64,000 nucleotides of DNA. Source: Phoenix dactylifera (lineage: Eukaryota > Streptophyta > Magnoliopsida > Arecales > Arecaceae). The stretch spans positions 5,334,585 to 5,398,584 of the forward strand of contig NC_052399.1 of assembly GCF_009389715.1 (NCBI RefSeq), in the 5' to 3' direction. A program made the position numbers and the translations under genes. Below, one piece after another: positions 12,793 to 25,073 of this stretch. Every line of letters starts with the position of its first letter. Positions within the stretch are counted from its first letter, which is position 1. Below the pieces are notes generated by a model. It searched no databases. It worked only from the letters and a program-made list of their open reading frames with translations, and was not told the DNA's origin.

Positions 12793-13930
12793 CTGTAAAA
12801 CTTTGGATCTTTCTATAGGGCTTTTTGGGTACTGATAAGATTCAGCGAATATTTGCCAAAAGTATAGGAGCCTAGTTGCAATACATCAGATGTACTCTAT
12901 AACTGCAGGAATCAAAAGAATGTAACTAGTGGTCAGATAGCAAAAGCATAGATTTTAGATCATTCTAAATCTCTCATTAGACAGCATGGAACAAATAGAC
13001 TTGACATGTGCAAAGCTTAGCAGCAAGATAAAGCAAATACTCAGGAAACCAAAGGAAGGCCGTTTGTTGGAAAAGATTGAAGATAATTGAGATAAAGCTC
13101 AAAATGTCAAGAAAATAATATCAACGAAATGCACCAAAGATATTAGGAAATCTTTTGATAATTAAAGTCCATGTAAATCAAAAAATACAACATCCGCAAA
13201 GTTGGAACTAAGCAACAAGTTTCGGAAATTATTTGGTGGAGCCAATCAGAAGAAGATTAGCCAAAGTTCCAATAACTCACCAAACAATTATATAAATTGA
13301 ACAAAGCACAATAAACGAAGGGCAGATTAGGTAGTAAAAAAAGTTGGTGCCACAAATATGTAACTAGAGCACCGAATTTTTTAAGAAGACGTATGTAGCT
13401 TTGGTACTTAATTTCAGGGCAGATGTCTAAAGTAAACCATCATAAGTAAATCAAACAAAAGGGCTAGATATTACTGGCAATTCATACAAGTGCGCAGCAA
13501 AATTTTTCACAAACAACAGAAATTGATGAAATTCAACTGCACGATATATTCTTCTGAATCTTTTTTATTCCTTGCACAGAAATTAGTTGTATGTCAGGCA
13601 ATACCAAATTCATAAGGGAAAAAAATATTCCTCATATACAAAATTGGCAGAAGAGAAAATTCAACCAAAAGTGTCGCGTCTAGTAACAAAAATTGGTAGG
13701 GCAAGGAAAAATGGCCATTACCAAGTGAAAGATGCATTCGATTTGATCATTATCGACGAAAATAAATGGCGTGATGCAACAAGAATATCAGAAAAGGGAA
13801 AGAGATGGGAGAAGCGGGGCTTACCAAGTGAAGAAGGAACTGGGTTAGGATTGCACATGGAGATCCACTTGGAAATTAGGGTTAGGGAGAAAGCTTTGAA
13901 GAACGCTAAGGGGAAGGGGAGAGAGTCTCC
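12793..13930 (-). promoter_or_regulatory. MED22 5'UTR with predicted leader intron
   Basis: On the minus strand a TTTTACAG acceptor ends at 12793, four bases before the MED22 ATG. A GGTAAGC-type donor lies at 13824, with an upstream leader exon of roughly 13825-13930. The putative start region carries AAACCCTAA telobox-like words (near 13875 and 13935) and a CT-rich stretch, common around plant housekeeping transcription starts. The intron would be about 1.03 kb. Exact transcription start not known. Confidence 0.55.
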
Positions 13931-14132
13931 TTGATTAGGGTTTTGGGGGAGAGTTCACAGAAGCCGTAAAGGAAAACGGAGAGAGAGAAGGGTTAAAGAA
14001 CAAACCCACGTAAGGGGGTTACCGTGGTTGCTGAAGAGGAGACGGAAGGCGTGAGAGATCGAGACTCCCGAGAGGGCGTGAGAAGGGTCGCGACTCGAGA
14101 CCCGGAAGCGGGTGGGTCGATTTGAGCCGCGC

Positions 14133-14140
14133 GACTCAAG
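14133..14140. repeat. hAT target-site duplication, left copy
   Basis: GACTCAAG, perfectly repeated at 16240-16247 on the other side of the element. Confidence 0.9.
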
Positions 14141-16239
14141 TAGGGGTGGCAATCGGGTCAGGTCGGATATAAACGTATCGGGTCAGATACAGATCGGGTC
14201 AAAAAATCATAAACCTGAACCCGACCTGTTTATTCAACAGGTCAGAAAATCATAACCTGAACCTGACCCATTTAATAAACAGGTAACCTGACCCAACCCG
14301 TTTAACCTGTTTAATAAACAGGTAACCTGTTTACCCAACCGATCCGACCTGTTTAACTTGTTTGCCCAACCCGACCCGTTTAACCTGTTTAGACATGTTT
14401 AACCTGCCCAACCTAACATGTTTAACATGCCCAACCCGACCTGTTTAACCTGCCCAACCCGACCCGTTTAACCTGCCCAACCAAATCTGTTTAATCTATT
14501 TAATAAATAGGTAATCTCTTAGGTTGTTAGCCTTAGGCCTTAGCCCGACCCAACCTGTTTTATACATTAAGCAGCACAAAAAAAAAAGAAGATAAATGTA
14601 GAAAACATTATAAAAATCGTCCCAACATCATTGGCATTAAAAAATTATTCAATCTTTACAAAAAGCTGAACATAAAGAATATAAGTTATTTGTTCATTCA
14701 TCTAATACCAGTAATATTCAAAAAGCATTTAATTTTTACAAAGACAATGAATACAAGTCAAATCATCCAAATTTACATATGGAATTGCCCGAAAATACTA
14801 TCTGCATCACATAGAACAAATGTCAATATACATGATTGCCTCTGATGCTAGGAAAGCACAATACTTCTTATGTATACAAAATTTTTGAATACAAAATCTC
14901 CCACCCTGTGTTGAAGTATACAAAATTACAAATCAACAAAAGGCAAGTTATTAAAGCAGAAGGAAGCATAACATATGAAGACAGTGAACTTATTATAACC
15001 AATGATTTTAAGGCCAAAGAAAGCCCCTCTTACAGTCTTACTAAGAGGATCAACGCTTTAAGCATAAATCTTACTATTATTTTTCCAAAAAAATGACACT
15101 CTCATTCTAAGAAAGCTACAGTATTTTGTATAACATGACGGCATGCATCTTGGGGTTTTACCAGCATTCAAAAAAATACCACTTAAAAACAATTATTCTT
15201 GTGCAGAATCTATGTAGAATCTTCCACAAGAACTACTACTCTACTAGACTGTTTATACCAAAAAGCATTCGCAACTCAAACTGTAAACGAAAAAAAAAAT
15301 AAAAAAATAAATGAAGAAAACAGAGCCAAAATTTTAGACCCCATAGAGAATAGAAGAAGCTAGCCTAGGATAAACCCCACAGAGAATAGAAGAAGGGAGG
15401 AACCGAAAAAAGATCACCCCAGCCGAAAGAAGAAAAGGTGGATCATTTTTACCTCGGTAGAGCAGAGGATCCGACCTCTTTAGGAGCAGTCGAGCAGAGA
15501 TTCAACCTTGGTTCCCAGGACCCGTCGAGCCGCCGCGGTCACCGTCGATGGGGAGGCCGAAGTTGTCGGCACGGGGGAGGAGAGGGCGGAGGTGGAGGTC
15601 CGGAGGAGAGGACTCGGGAGGCGAAGAATCCGGAGGAGAGGAGAGGGGAGAGACTCGAGAGAGACTGAGGGAGGGAATAGAGCTCGGGCGGGGCACAAAC
15701 CCTAACCCTAAGTCCCTAACTAAGGAGAAGTCGCGGACGGTGGAGTGTGGTCCTCGAGCCGCCGCGGTGGCCGTCGATGGAGAGGCCGAACTTATCCACA
15801 CGGAGGAGGAGAGGGCGGAGGCGGTGGTCTGGAGGAGAGGGCTTGGGACGCGAAGAATCGGGAGGAGAGGAGAGGGGACTAGGGAAGAAACTTGAGACTT
15901 GAGAGGCGACGGCAGCACAAACCCTAAATCCCTAAGGCCACGAACTCACGAAGTCGAAAAGTCGCGGGCGGTGGACGGGTTAAACGGGTCGCGCTGAAGT
16001 TGGGCCGACGCGGGAAGTTGGGCCAATGCAAATAAAACGGGCTGAACGGGTCTATCAGCCCAATAGCTAAACGGGTTAAACGGATTACACGGGTCAGACA
16101 TCTGAAATCCGTATCTGACCCAATTAATAAACGGGTCAGACATTTAAAACCCGTATCCGACCCGAACCCATTTAGACCAAACCCAAACCTGTTTATGACG
16201 GGTCGGGTTGGCGGGTCAGGTCATATTTTACCACCCCTA
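14141..16239. mobile_element. Non-autonomous hAT DNA transposon
   Basis: A 2099-bp element with ends TAGGGGTGG...CCACCCCTA, typical of plant Ac/Tag-type hAT elements, flanked by a perfect 8-bp duplication GACTCAAG. Both subterminal regions (14150-14560 and 16030-16225) are packed with short GGGTCAGGT / AACCTGTTTAACC-like words in either orientation, resembling the subterminal transposase-binding repeats of hAT elements. The interior is AT-rich from 14580 to 15330 and GC-rich from 15430 to 15920; no transposase domain was found. It lies about 0.2 kb upstream of the predicted MED22 start, so it may affect that promoter. Non-autonomous status is inferred from absence of a recognisable transposase. 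Confidence 0.88.
15520..15900. repeat. Imperfect about 230-bp tandem duplication inside the hAT element
   Basis: The phrase beginning 'gagccgccgcgg' near 15527 recurs near 15757, and the following GA-rich 100+ bases match with scattered differences. Each unit is flanked by AAACCCTAA-like words (15700-15715 and 15920-15930) resembling plant 5'UTR/promoter DNA. Possibly a captured host promoter or first exon, or the remains of a transposase gene start. No protein function recognised. Confidence 0.6.
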
Positions 16240-16247
16240 GACTCAAG
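16240..16247. repeat. hAT target-site duplication, right copy
   Basis: GACTCAAG, identical to 14133-14140. Confidence 0.9.
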
Positions 16248-16704
16248 ACGCAACATCTCATCCCATGGCTGATATCGTTGCGAGCCCAGATGCAGCATCT
16301 CGGCCCAATTGAGTTGCTATAACTGGGCTTGCCGATTGCTGGTATTTTATTTGGGAGTGGAAGGAGAAAATTAGCCATCATCTATGTTCAATTTACCAGC
16401 AGCCACTCTGAGTGCAAGGACCTGAACACTTTCCAAGCATATATTAATTCAAACCAATTAAAATATAAAAAATAGAAGAAATGCAAATTCCTATCTCCCT
16501 CACAACCTTTATAGTAAGTGATATCTAATAATTAATTTGCTGCACAACAATGATTAAAAGGTAATTCTTGAGGGCCAACCATCTTAGCTTAATCAAGAGA
16601 TTAGGACTTTATAAATAAGCTAAGCTAGACCAGGAATGCATGCATTTGCTCTCTTTTTTTCTTTGAGTTTCAAAAAATAAAAGAGAGATTTTTCTCCCTA
16701 GAAA

Positions 16705-17667
16705 TCAATACGCTCCAAACCACTTTAAAGCCACATTCTTACGCAAATTCGATCCAGGGAAGATTTCCTAGAAAAATCCCGATCATCAAATTCCAAAGAA
16801 AAATGGTATAGATTGGCTTGGTTATATTTATGTGGATATTCAATTAGATCATATCTAAATTGGATGATGAAGGTTATATCAATAATTTGAATAATTAGAT
16901 GCTATCTATTTCTAAAATACTAAAATTATGTAATTTGAAAATTTCTAATCTACGTATGAATGGATTATAAAATTTAATATATATTTTTTCGCTACTTGAT
17001 GTATAGATTAGGATTTCTAAATAATATGCTTTAATTTGTGAGCAGTTTAGATGTATTATTAGATTATACGTAAGAGTGCAGATCATCGATGTGAATCCCA
17101 TCATCCAAGCTGGATCTAACCGGAAGTGCAGCGAAAAAGTTAAGAGACCTTCACATCGAGCGTCCTCTGGGCGGACGGTCTCTGACGCTTGGGGCGGCGG
17201 GGAGGCCTGGACCCCGTCATCCGTATAAAGTCTTCCTTGATCTTCTCCAGAGTCAGCCGTCCACCGGCTTCCTCCTCGGCTTCTCCTTCTCCTCTCTGCC
17301 CTCCGCTCTCGCCTTCTCCTTCGCCTTCGGGCGCCGCGCTCGTCCTTGGAATACTCCGCTGCTGCTGCTCCTCCTCCTCCAGAGCCTTGTGATTGCGAGA
17401 CCCGTCCTCTCGTTCCTCGGCATCCTTGCCGCTGTCGGTCCGGATGCGGATCTTGAACCTCCCGTTATTGGCTGGGGGCGGAGGCGGAGGAGATGATCTC
17501 GCGGCGGCGCTGTCGTCGTCGTCCTCGTCGGCGGAGGGAGGTCGGCATTGGAGCCGTCGGGTTTTGTCCCAGCGGAGGTTTGGCATTTGGAAGGGGACCG
17601 ATAAGCCGCGCGGCGCTAATGGAGGCCTCCCCCGCACCTCTTCCACGGAGCTATTCCTCCCCATCAT
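16705..17667 (-). CDS. DUF1639-like protein, copy 1
   Basis: Plant-specific DUF1639-like protein of unknown function. Exon 1 (17155-17667) starts at a double ATG and gives 171 residues. It contains a VPFQMPNLRW motif near residue 25, a Ser/Pro-rich stretch, an acidic Glu/Gly-rich middle, and the family core IKEDFIRMTGSRPPRRPKRQ at about 143-162. The exon ends at a GTGAAG donor. A matching in-phase exon 2 (16705-16767) after a TTTCTAG acceptor adds EIFPGSNLRKNV and a short tail, total 191 residues; the FPG signature fits the usual DUF1639 C-terminus. Intron about 387 bp. Compared with copy 2 the last residues diverge and the donor is weak, so splicing is less certain. A MITE-like element begins about 80 bp upstream of the ATG. 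Confidence 0.72.
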
Positions 17668-17744
17668 CCCTGCGAACAGACTAATCGCGATGGAACCGGA
17701 GAGCCTCGGGGACTGGAGGGCGGATGTTAAAACAATAAAAAAAA

Positions 17745-18684
17745 GGGGGCGTTCGGTAACCCGATCACCATGGTGGTCTAAGATCCCGGTGATCTGGGGT
17801 GATTTGATCCCAATAATCTAAAACCAATATTTTGGTACGCCATAGTTCAGTGATTAAAAACCTCAGGTAACTATGGGTAACTTATTTGGTATGATATAGG
17901 AATCCAAGATCACCGACAACATAATACCACAGATACTCCTGATATATTTTAGATGAATTTTTTATGTATTTTTAATTCTTATAAAAAAATGTAAATCAAT
18001 ATACTAATTCCTATAATAGCGCCATAATTTTGTCACATATTTTACTTTTATTAGCTCTTATCATATATTTATTACTCATATAAAATATATTATAATAAAA
18101 TATTAATATATTTATCAATATATTAATTATTAATATATTCTATAAAAATATATTTATTACTCTTATAAATTATTAATCTTATAAAAATATGTTATTTTTT
18201 ATTATAGAATTAATATTTTTATTTATACTTATAATAAATTTTTTAATACTAATAAATATTTTGATTAGAAAAATAAGATAAATAGGAGTAATATATTAAA
18301 TATTTTCATTATATAAATATAAAATATAATAATGTATTTCTACTATAATTTAAAATTATCCTTTAATAATAATAGGATAATAATATGATTAGTAATATAT
18401 TATAATATAATATATATCATTAATATAATATATAATATCAATATAATATTTTAGATATATAACATTGACATAATATATTGACGGTATATTGATATATCAA
18501 TTTTTTAAATAAATTAAGGGATATTTTTGTCTTTAACTTTCAACCCAGGATCACTCCTCTATAGTGATCTTGGATTCCCGACCTCAAGGACGAGTATCTC
18601 ATCACTGAGTTGGACGGTGATAGAAGGAGTGGAGGTGATTTAGGATCACCGCCACGTAGGATCATCGTGGTGCAACCAAACGCG
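17745..18684. mobile_element. Candidate MITE-like element
   Basis: About 0.94 kb with related inverted ends: the left end reads GGGCGTTCGGTAACCCGATC, and the complement of the right end reads CGCGTTTGGTTGCACCACG. Internal ends carry GGTGATC/GATCACC words in both orientations and the core is more than 80 percent AT. No clean target duplication was found, so the superfamily is left open. Confidence 0.5.
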
Positions 18685-21430
18685 GTTGATCAAAAAGTTT
18701 GAACAGATGATGTGAATTGCGTGCTAGTACGGTCGATGAGCGGCAGGTGTCACAGCACTTGAAAATCGAACCGTTATAGAGGGCTCCCTGTAACTGCCTC
18801 CCGGTTTTGCTGTACGGGAACTCGTATAAGGGCGAAGGAGTTAGAATTTGGGCGGGAAGGGAGTGGGGCCTCTATATCAGCTGGCGTCAGGAGACAGCAT
18901 ACAGACTTTCTTACGACTCAATTGACGAGTTCGCTGGCCACATTAAGTCGGATAAGTAAAGCGAAGGTGAAAATTGGACTCCTTGATTTTGAGAACGCTG
19001 TATTTTACTGATTAAAGCATTGAAAAAATAAGATCTGCTAAAATACAATTATCACTTTAATTATCTGATTACTGTAGAGGAAAAGTGACTTTCAATTACT
19101 TTTGGTATGAATTATTGTAAATTATAAATTAATATATATTTCAAAGCATGTATTGATTGAATAAAAATGTTAACTTCTTAATAATTATTTATTCCGTATT
19201 TAAATATTATTATTTACTATTTATTCTTTCAAATATGAATATAACCTTGGTAATGGACACTATCTCCATCATAGAGCATGTATTGGTTAAATAAAATAAT
19301 ATTTTTGTTGCTAATTATTACTAATATGTACATAATAAATAATATTTATAATGAAAATACTAATTAAATTAAATTATTGATATTGCTAATTGTGTTTGAA
19401 TAAAATAGCATTATTTTATTAGTGATTATTTTCAATACGTAAATTGTAAATAATTGACATACGACTATTAATTTCTATTGATTAGATAATATTAATATTA
19501 TTATTTACTAATAATATTAAATTATTGATAGTATCAATGATCATTGAACAAAAAATAATAATTTTCAATGTTTAAATAGTACTATTAATTACTTAATATT
19601 ATTATTTATTATTTTCATTAAAATATGACCATGGTCAAGATGAGACAAGGTGGACGTGAGAGAACCCCTGCTCCCTCAATGTCTAGATGGCTTAAAATGA
19701 GAGAAACCCCTCCTAGTTATTCTCAAGGAAAGTCGCACTGCATCAAAATTGACTCACCTTCATGGTCAAACCCCCAAAAGTCTGAAAGTGGACTAAAGTC
19801 ACTTTAGAATAGTGACTCATGCAATTTCGCCTCCCATCCAAACATGCTCTAATTTAGGAAAGTAATATCTAATTTACTAATTATTTCAATGAAGTGATGG
19901 ATGTTATCTAATTAATTTGTGATATACTTTTTTTTCCTTTTCTAGTAATGTGAAAACTGAAATATTTGGATGTTCCATGGATGAGACCGGCTCAAGACTT
20001 CAAACTGCATTTTGATGGATGACTATAATTATATAGCTAACATGCAACATATGATATAACTCAATGCAATACGACAAGCCAGGCAGCACAAATAATTTAT
20101 ATTCACATCTGAAAGATAGCATTCTTCGAATGTTTTCACTAATGAAAGGCTTATTGTGCACCACAATTTTCACCTGAAGCAAATAGATATTGTACCATGA
20201 CATGGTGATCACAAAATATACACAATGGAAACACTTACTTAATGTGCCAAATCATTTCTGAACTAATCAGGCAAAATGGTATCGTACAGAAAATAATATA
20301 ATAGACAAATTGTCACAACGGAAGAGTGAGTACTAAAGAAATCTTGGAGGTCAGGTTCCTTTAAGAAGATTTTTTTTTCCCTCTTATCCATGACCTCAGT
20401 TAGATTTCGATGCTTAAATCTGCAAACAAATTTCCGTACACGATGTCTCAGCATCCCAGAAAGATGTATGAACTGTTCACAGACAACAGGTTCTGCAAGG
20501 CATACCAAAAATCATATTAATTGACAAAAGTACTTGACGCTGAGAAACTTATCAGGTAATGAATGATTACTTGATAATTCTCGTTCAGCAATATCTGGCA
20601 GCCAGATTGACACCAATTTTACCTCTTTATTCCATTAACAACAAGAAGAAAAGAAATGGAAAGAAATAATTTTCATCATTATTTTGCAACATGAAAATTC
20701 ATTCTGATTTGTTAACATTAGCTGTCAGTCAACTGCAAATATATTTTTAAGATAATTAGGAAGAGTGGCCAAAATTCAGAACTAAATCAAACAATGCACA
20801 ATAACTCTTCTTATGCTCATGAAGCCTGTAAAGATTCAGGATTGGTAATGTTTTTTGCAGAGCCATTGCTGTGATCTATTGACTGAGCTACGCAATTAAG
20901 CTCGATGATAAAAATGATAGCCAAGAAAATTTGTAGCTTCCAGAAGCATGCAAATGATCTAACTCAGGAAAAAAAGAGCAACAAGATTTAGAACATGTCA
21001 GCTTGCCACGCCGGTAAAAGTTTCTCAAAGTTATACCAGACAACATAGTTCAGATCTCACACTCGCCCTCACAGTCCTACGAATGGTTTGAATTACATAA
21101 ATGCACTTTCCAAAAAATAATGAATTATGACAAGCAGCAGAACTTGTGTCAACACAAGATTTTAATCAGTGTTAGCGTGATCTAATAAATTTACCTTATG
21201 CAACTAAGTTGACAATGTCAGGAGACATCGGCATAATATGCTGAGTCTCACTGTAAAACATTTTGAAAGATCGCATATACGACACTCCTAGACACTTGAA
21301 CACTTGATGCCCATGTTGTGTCCAAGTAACATTACTTAATCAAACTTATCTCAAGCTGCTAATGAGCAGCTCAGATCATTTTCAGCTCTCATGAAATATT
21401 GCAAAACACAATGCAACAGCATCATGATCT
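18685..21430. other. Intergenic DNA between DUF1639-like copies 1 and 2
   Basis: Includes an AT-rich tract (19000-19620) and a segment near 19770-19855 ending in the complement of GAGCATGTTTGGATGGGAG, which resembles a MITE end, but no partner end with a duplication was fixed. No coding region recognised. Confidence 0.4.
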
Positions 21431-21435
21431 AGTAG
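21431..21435. repeat. TRIM target-site duplication, left
   Basis: AGTAG, repeated at 21875-21879 directly after the element. Confidence 0.85.
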
Positions 21436-21874
21436 TGTAACAATCCAGGACCTTCCCCAAAATGGCTAGCCAGAAGGTATTATTTGGGTTCCTTGATTCT
21501 GTATAAGTATCCAAGATCTATCCAACGAATAACCGATATGGGACTAAACACACATCCGCACGAGTCCTCACATACTCTCCTCATTTAAACCCCGACGTCC
21601 TCGTCGAGCTAAGAATTTAAATCCATTCAAATCTAATCACAAGCACCACGAACGGTCCGTGGTCAGCCCCAATAGATCCGTGTTGCAGCGTCCCCTAGTC
21701 CACATAGATTATAAGCCGGGTCTACTCTAATACCATTCATAACAACTCAGGACCTTATCTAAAATGGCTAGCCAGAAGATATTATTTGGATTCCTTGATT
21801 CTGTATAAGTACCTAAGATCTACCCAACGAATAACCGATGTAGGACTAAACACACGCCCGCACGGGTCCTCACA
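21436..21874 (-). mobile_element. Complete TRIM retrotransposon
   Basis: A 439-bp terminal-repeat retrotransposon in miniature, minus orientation. Two 137-bp LTRs (5' LTR 21738-21874, 3' LTR 21436-21572; minus-strand TGTGAGGACC...TTGTTACA, with one end changed to ..TTATG) surround a 165-bp interior. Next to the 5' LTR is TGGTATTAGAG, close to the initiator-tRNA-Met binding site TGGTATCAGAG; a purine-rich tract AATGAGGAGAGTA abuts the 3' LTR. A 5-bp duplication AGTAG flanks it. No coding capacity, so it depends on other elements for movement. A second copy sits at 27248 and degraded plus-strand relatives at 26140-26808. Confidence 0.88.
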
Positions 21875-21879
21875 AGTAG

Positions 21880-24227
21880 TCTGTGAGATTAAGATGCGTT
21901 ACAAAAATGATTTTCAATATAATAACCAAATCTCAAGAAATGTTTTTAAGTGCCAATAAGACCTGTTGTAAGATAGACTTGCCAATAAGACCTGTTTTCT
22001 AAAAGCTTCTAACAAGAAAAGAAAAAACAAAAAAGCCAACAAGGTAGAGAAAAGCTACAAAGGGGGTCACCTTTACAACCCACTCACTTTGTTCTCAATG
22101 ACCAAATAACGTCCACCATTCACTACCATAACAGCAAGCACAAAGCTTTTCAAGTATTTATCATCTTTTTGCAACAACAGATCTTTACTTTCCAACGAAC
22201 TCATTTTATAAGCTTATTTGGTTATTTCTGTGACCAAATTTAAGGATAATTCTAATCCTAAGTGGAAGTCTGTCCACTCATCACCTTCCACTCAAGAAGA
22301 CATCTTTTAGCAAATGAAGCTCATGACCTCAGCAAGAACCAATACCTTAACCATAAAAATAAAGAGGAACCACCCAAGTTGCATGTATGGACTTAGAAGT
22401 CTTGAATGTTACAGAACTATAGTCAGACAGCCAGAGCAACATCACACTATATAGTCAGAAAATCATTGATTTGTATCTCAGAACATAAAGTGCAACAAAT
22501 TAAGCAAAGCACCCCTTTACATTCATTTTCAGTTCCATATAATGCTCAAGGTTTTTAGATGAATATATTCTTGTATACATCTATTTTCACGTTCTAAAAG
22601 ATTCTTAATGGAGATAATAAGAAATCTACTTCTTTACCTAAAACATAATTACATGTAATTGTGATCTTTTAATGGAAGGTGAACACATTCTTGTTTACAG
22701 CACCATTATTATTTACAAGATGGCTTAAGTCTTAAAACCTTTTCAACATGGGTGCAACATAGAAATTGAAAATGTCTATAACTTTTTTCTTGAATGTTGG
22801 ATTTTTTTTGCATTGTTCTATTTTTCCTTAAAAAAATGATGTACCTAATATAGCCACATGGCAAGCTTTCAAAAGCAGAACCTTAAGAATGTTAAAAATT
22901 CTTAAGCATCCCTGATGGGGTAGTTTGGTAGTAATTATAATTAACAATCAAATAAATATTTAGTAGATCTAGGTGCTTAACTCATTAACTCACAAATAAG
23001 ACAACTGTTAAACTGGCCAAGAGTATCTATTCATATGGAAAACTACATTAATCTTCCATTCTTAGCACCTCAGAAATAGTATAGTGGCAACACTTTAGCA
23101 TGCTTAACAAGAATAATGATTGCTTTTAATATTCAGAATTTACTGATGATAGAATATTCATTAACATCGCAATAACAGCATACCATTAATATCAATCAAC
23201 CAATCAGCAAACAAAAGAATAAAAAACCTGGCCAATTTAAATTATGTATAAAAACCATAAGCAACCACATGACAAACATAATAATAACCAAAACTCTAAC
23301 TGTGAATTCTAGAAAGATCCAATGCTAGAAAAATAGAACAGATTAATAACAAGAGCAGTATCTGCAATGGACTATCAATTTCTTGTGAACAATATACACA
23401 ATTTGAGTAACTGATAAGAAGAAAATAATGAAACAATTGATTTCATTAACCTAATAGTATTTTTAAAAAACCAATCAATTTACTGGAATGTGGGAATCAC
23501 ATCATTTTTAACTAAACAATTCTGGCTTCTGCAGATATAAAGACAAAATGTTGGTATTTCTTCAAAAAAAAAAACATGCATCAGAGGAGTGCCTTGTATG
23601 CAACCTAAAATCTAACTATCAAACACATGTTTATTGTAAGGAATTGTTTGATTCCTCAAATCGTGATCAAAGAATTTGATAAGCTTACCATCACAGAGTC
23701 ATCCATTTATGTGGAAATAAACATGGCATTCTCTGTGTCTAGCACCTTAAAAGAGAATAGGGATTTCAATACTAAATTGCAGCATCTCTCTTAACATCAA
23801 CAATGATTTTTTCAATAACATTATATACCATTAATAAACTAATCATCCAACATGGGCATCAGATAACCAGACCCAAAAACAAAACACACACGCAAAAAGA
23901 ATACCATAAGCAAAACCATAACCACAAGACTGATTATGAATTCCATGAATAACCACTGATGAAAGTATTGAAGAAATTAGTACTCAAGAGCACCATTAAC
24001 AATAGACAGTTTATGAAGCATTGTCATGAACATGTATAGACTTGACAAAAGTTATGGAACAATGTATAATCAAATTCATCACCGTTTTCTGCTTTCTGTT
24101 TAAGCAACTCTATCGCATGTGGAGGAACCACATTGCTTCAGCTCAACCAAAGTAAGTCCAACCTAAAAGTTCGGAATCTACAGGTGTCTCAAACCGAAGG
24201 AGACGAAACCAATCATCCGAGGCAAAA
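21880..24227. other. Intergenic DNA downstream of DUF1639-like copy 2
   Basis: AT-rich, no recognised coding region, RNA gene or complete element. Confidence 0.5.
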
Positions 24228-25073
24228 TCATTGGGAGGAATCAGAAACCCTGTATAGACCAGGAGTCACGACCTTTGGCAAGTCCGACCCAGGAAAGATC
24301 CCCTGATCAGACAAAAACCCTATATTAATTCTCCATCTTTTTGGCAGCAGGAAGGCAAAAGGATGATCTTTTTATTTAGAGAATAGGAAAAACGAGGCAA
24401 AAGGACGATCTTTCTGATATTTTCAGAGAAGAAAGAAGCAGGAAAAAAGAAGGAAGCTTACATTGAGATTCTTTTGGACGGGCCTAGGCCGCTGCTTGGG
24501 GCGGCGAGGGAGCTTGGCGCCGGTCATGGCGATAAAGTCCTCCATCATCTCCTCCTTCGATAGGGAGAGGCTGAACTCCGCCGGCCTCACGTTCTTCGCC
24601 GTCTTCTTGTCGCCCTCAGCACCAGCTCTGAACCTCAAAGATCTCGTCACGGGACCAGAGACCGGCCTCCCAATCTCCACCGGAGTCCGGCCGCCGCCCG
24701 CCGTCCTCGCCTCCCGGCGACGATCTCGCCGCTCCTGCGGAGCGGGAGGCCCGTCTCTCTCGGGCTCCTTGGGCTGGGTCCGGCAGGGAATGCGGATCAC
24801 AAGCCTCGGTCGACTGGAAGGAGGCGAACGATCGTTCTTGGTTTGGGGAGGAGGCGGAGGAGGAGGAGGAGGAGGAGAAGGAGAGGCGGAGGATTGACGG
24901 CGGTCGGCGGTGTCGCGGTGGCCGGAGACTAGCTGGCAGCGGAGGATGCGGGTGCTGCCCCACCGGAGCGTGGGATTCTCGAAGGGGACCGAGAAGCTGA
25001 ACCCTGCCGCCGCCCGCGGCGGCGCCGGCGGAGGCTTCGGCGGCCCGTCGATCTCCGAGCACCTCAAAACCAT
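24228..25073 (-). CDS. DUF1639-like protein, copy 2 (best preserved)
   Basis: Best preserved of three tandem paralogues. Exon 1 (24462-25073) encodes 204 residues: FSVPFENPTLRW (about 27-38), a proline run of about ten residues near 67-76, a basic middle, and the core EEMMEDFIAMTGAKLPRRPK at about 174-193 followed by VQKNLN. A GTAAGC donor, 159-bp intron and TGATCAG acceptor lead in phase to exon 2 (24228-24302): GIFPGSDLPK, then VTPGLYRVSD and stop, matching the family pattern of FPG..L..VTP..Y.V. Total 228 residues. DUF1639 proteins have no established biochemical role; the basic PRRPKxRP patch could favour nucleic-acid contact or nuclear import, which is speculation. The upstream CT repeat near 25190-25206 is likely in the 5'UTR. 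Confidence 0.82.

Noticed and set aside
15438..15918. Arg/Gly/Glu-rich open frames in the hAT element on both strands
   Set aside because: Low-complexity products of a GA-rich duplicated segment; no transposase motif.
20540..20630. A candidate second exon for DUF1639-like copy 2 (minus strand, text like VSIWLPDIAEREL)
   Set aside because: A much closer, in-phase exon at 24228-24302 matches the family C-terminus with FPG and Y.V; the distant one would need a 3.8-kb intron and lacks the motif.
24463..24897. Plus-strand GC-rich open frames opposite DUF1639-like copy 2, and likewise at 17189-17821 and 29418-29879
   Set aside because: Antisense shadows of GC-rich coding exons; no conserved motif among them.
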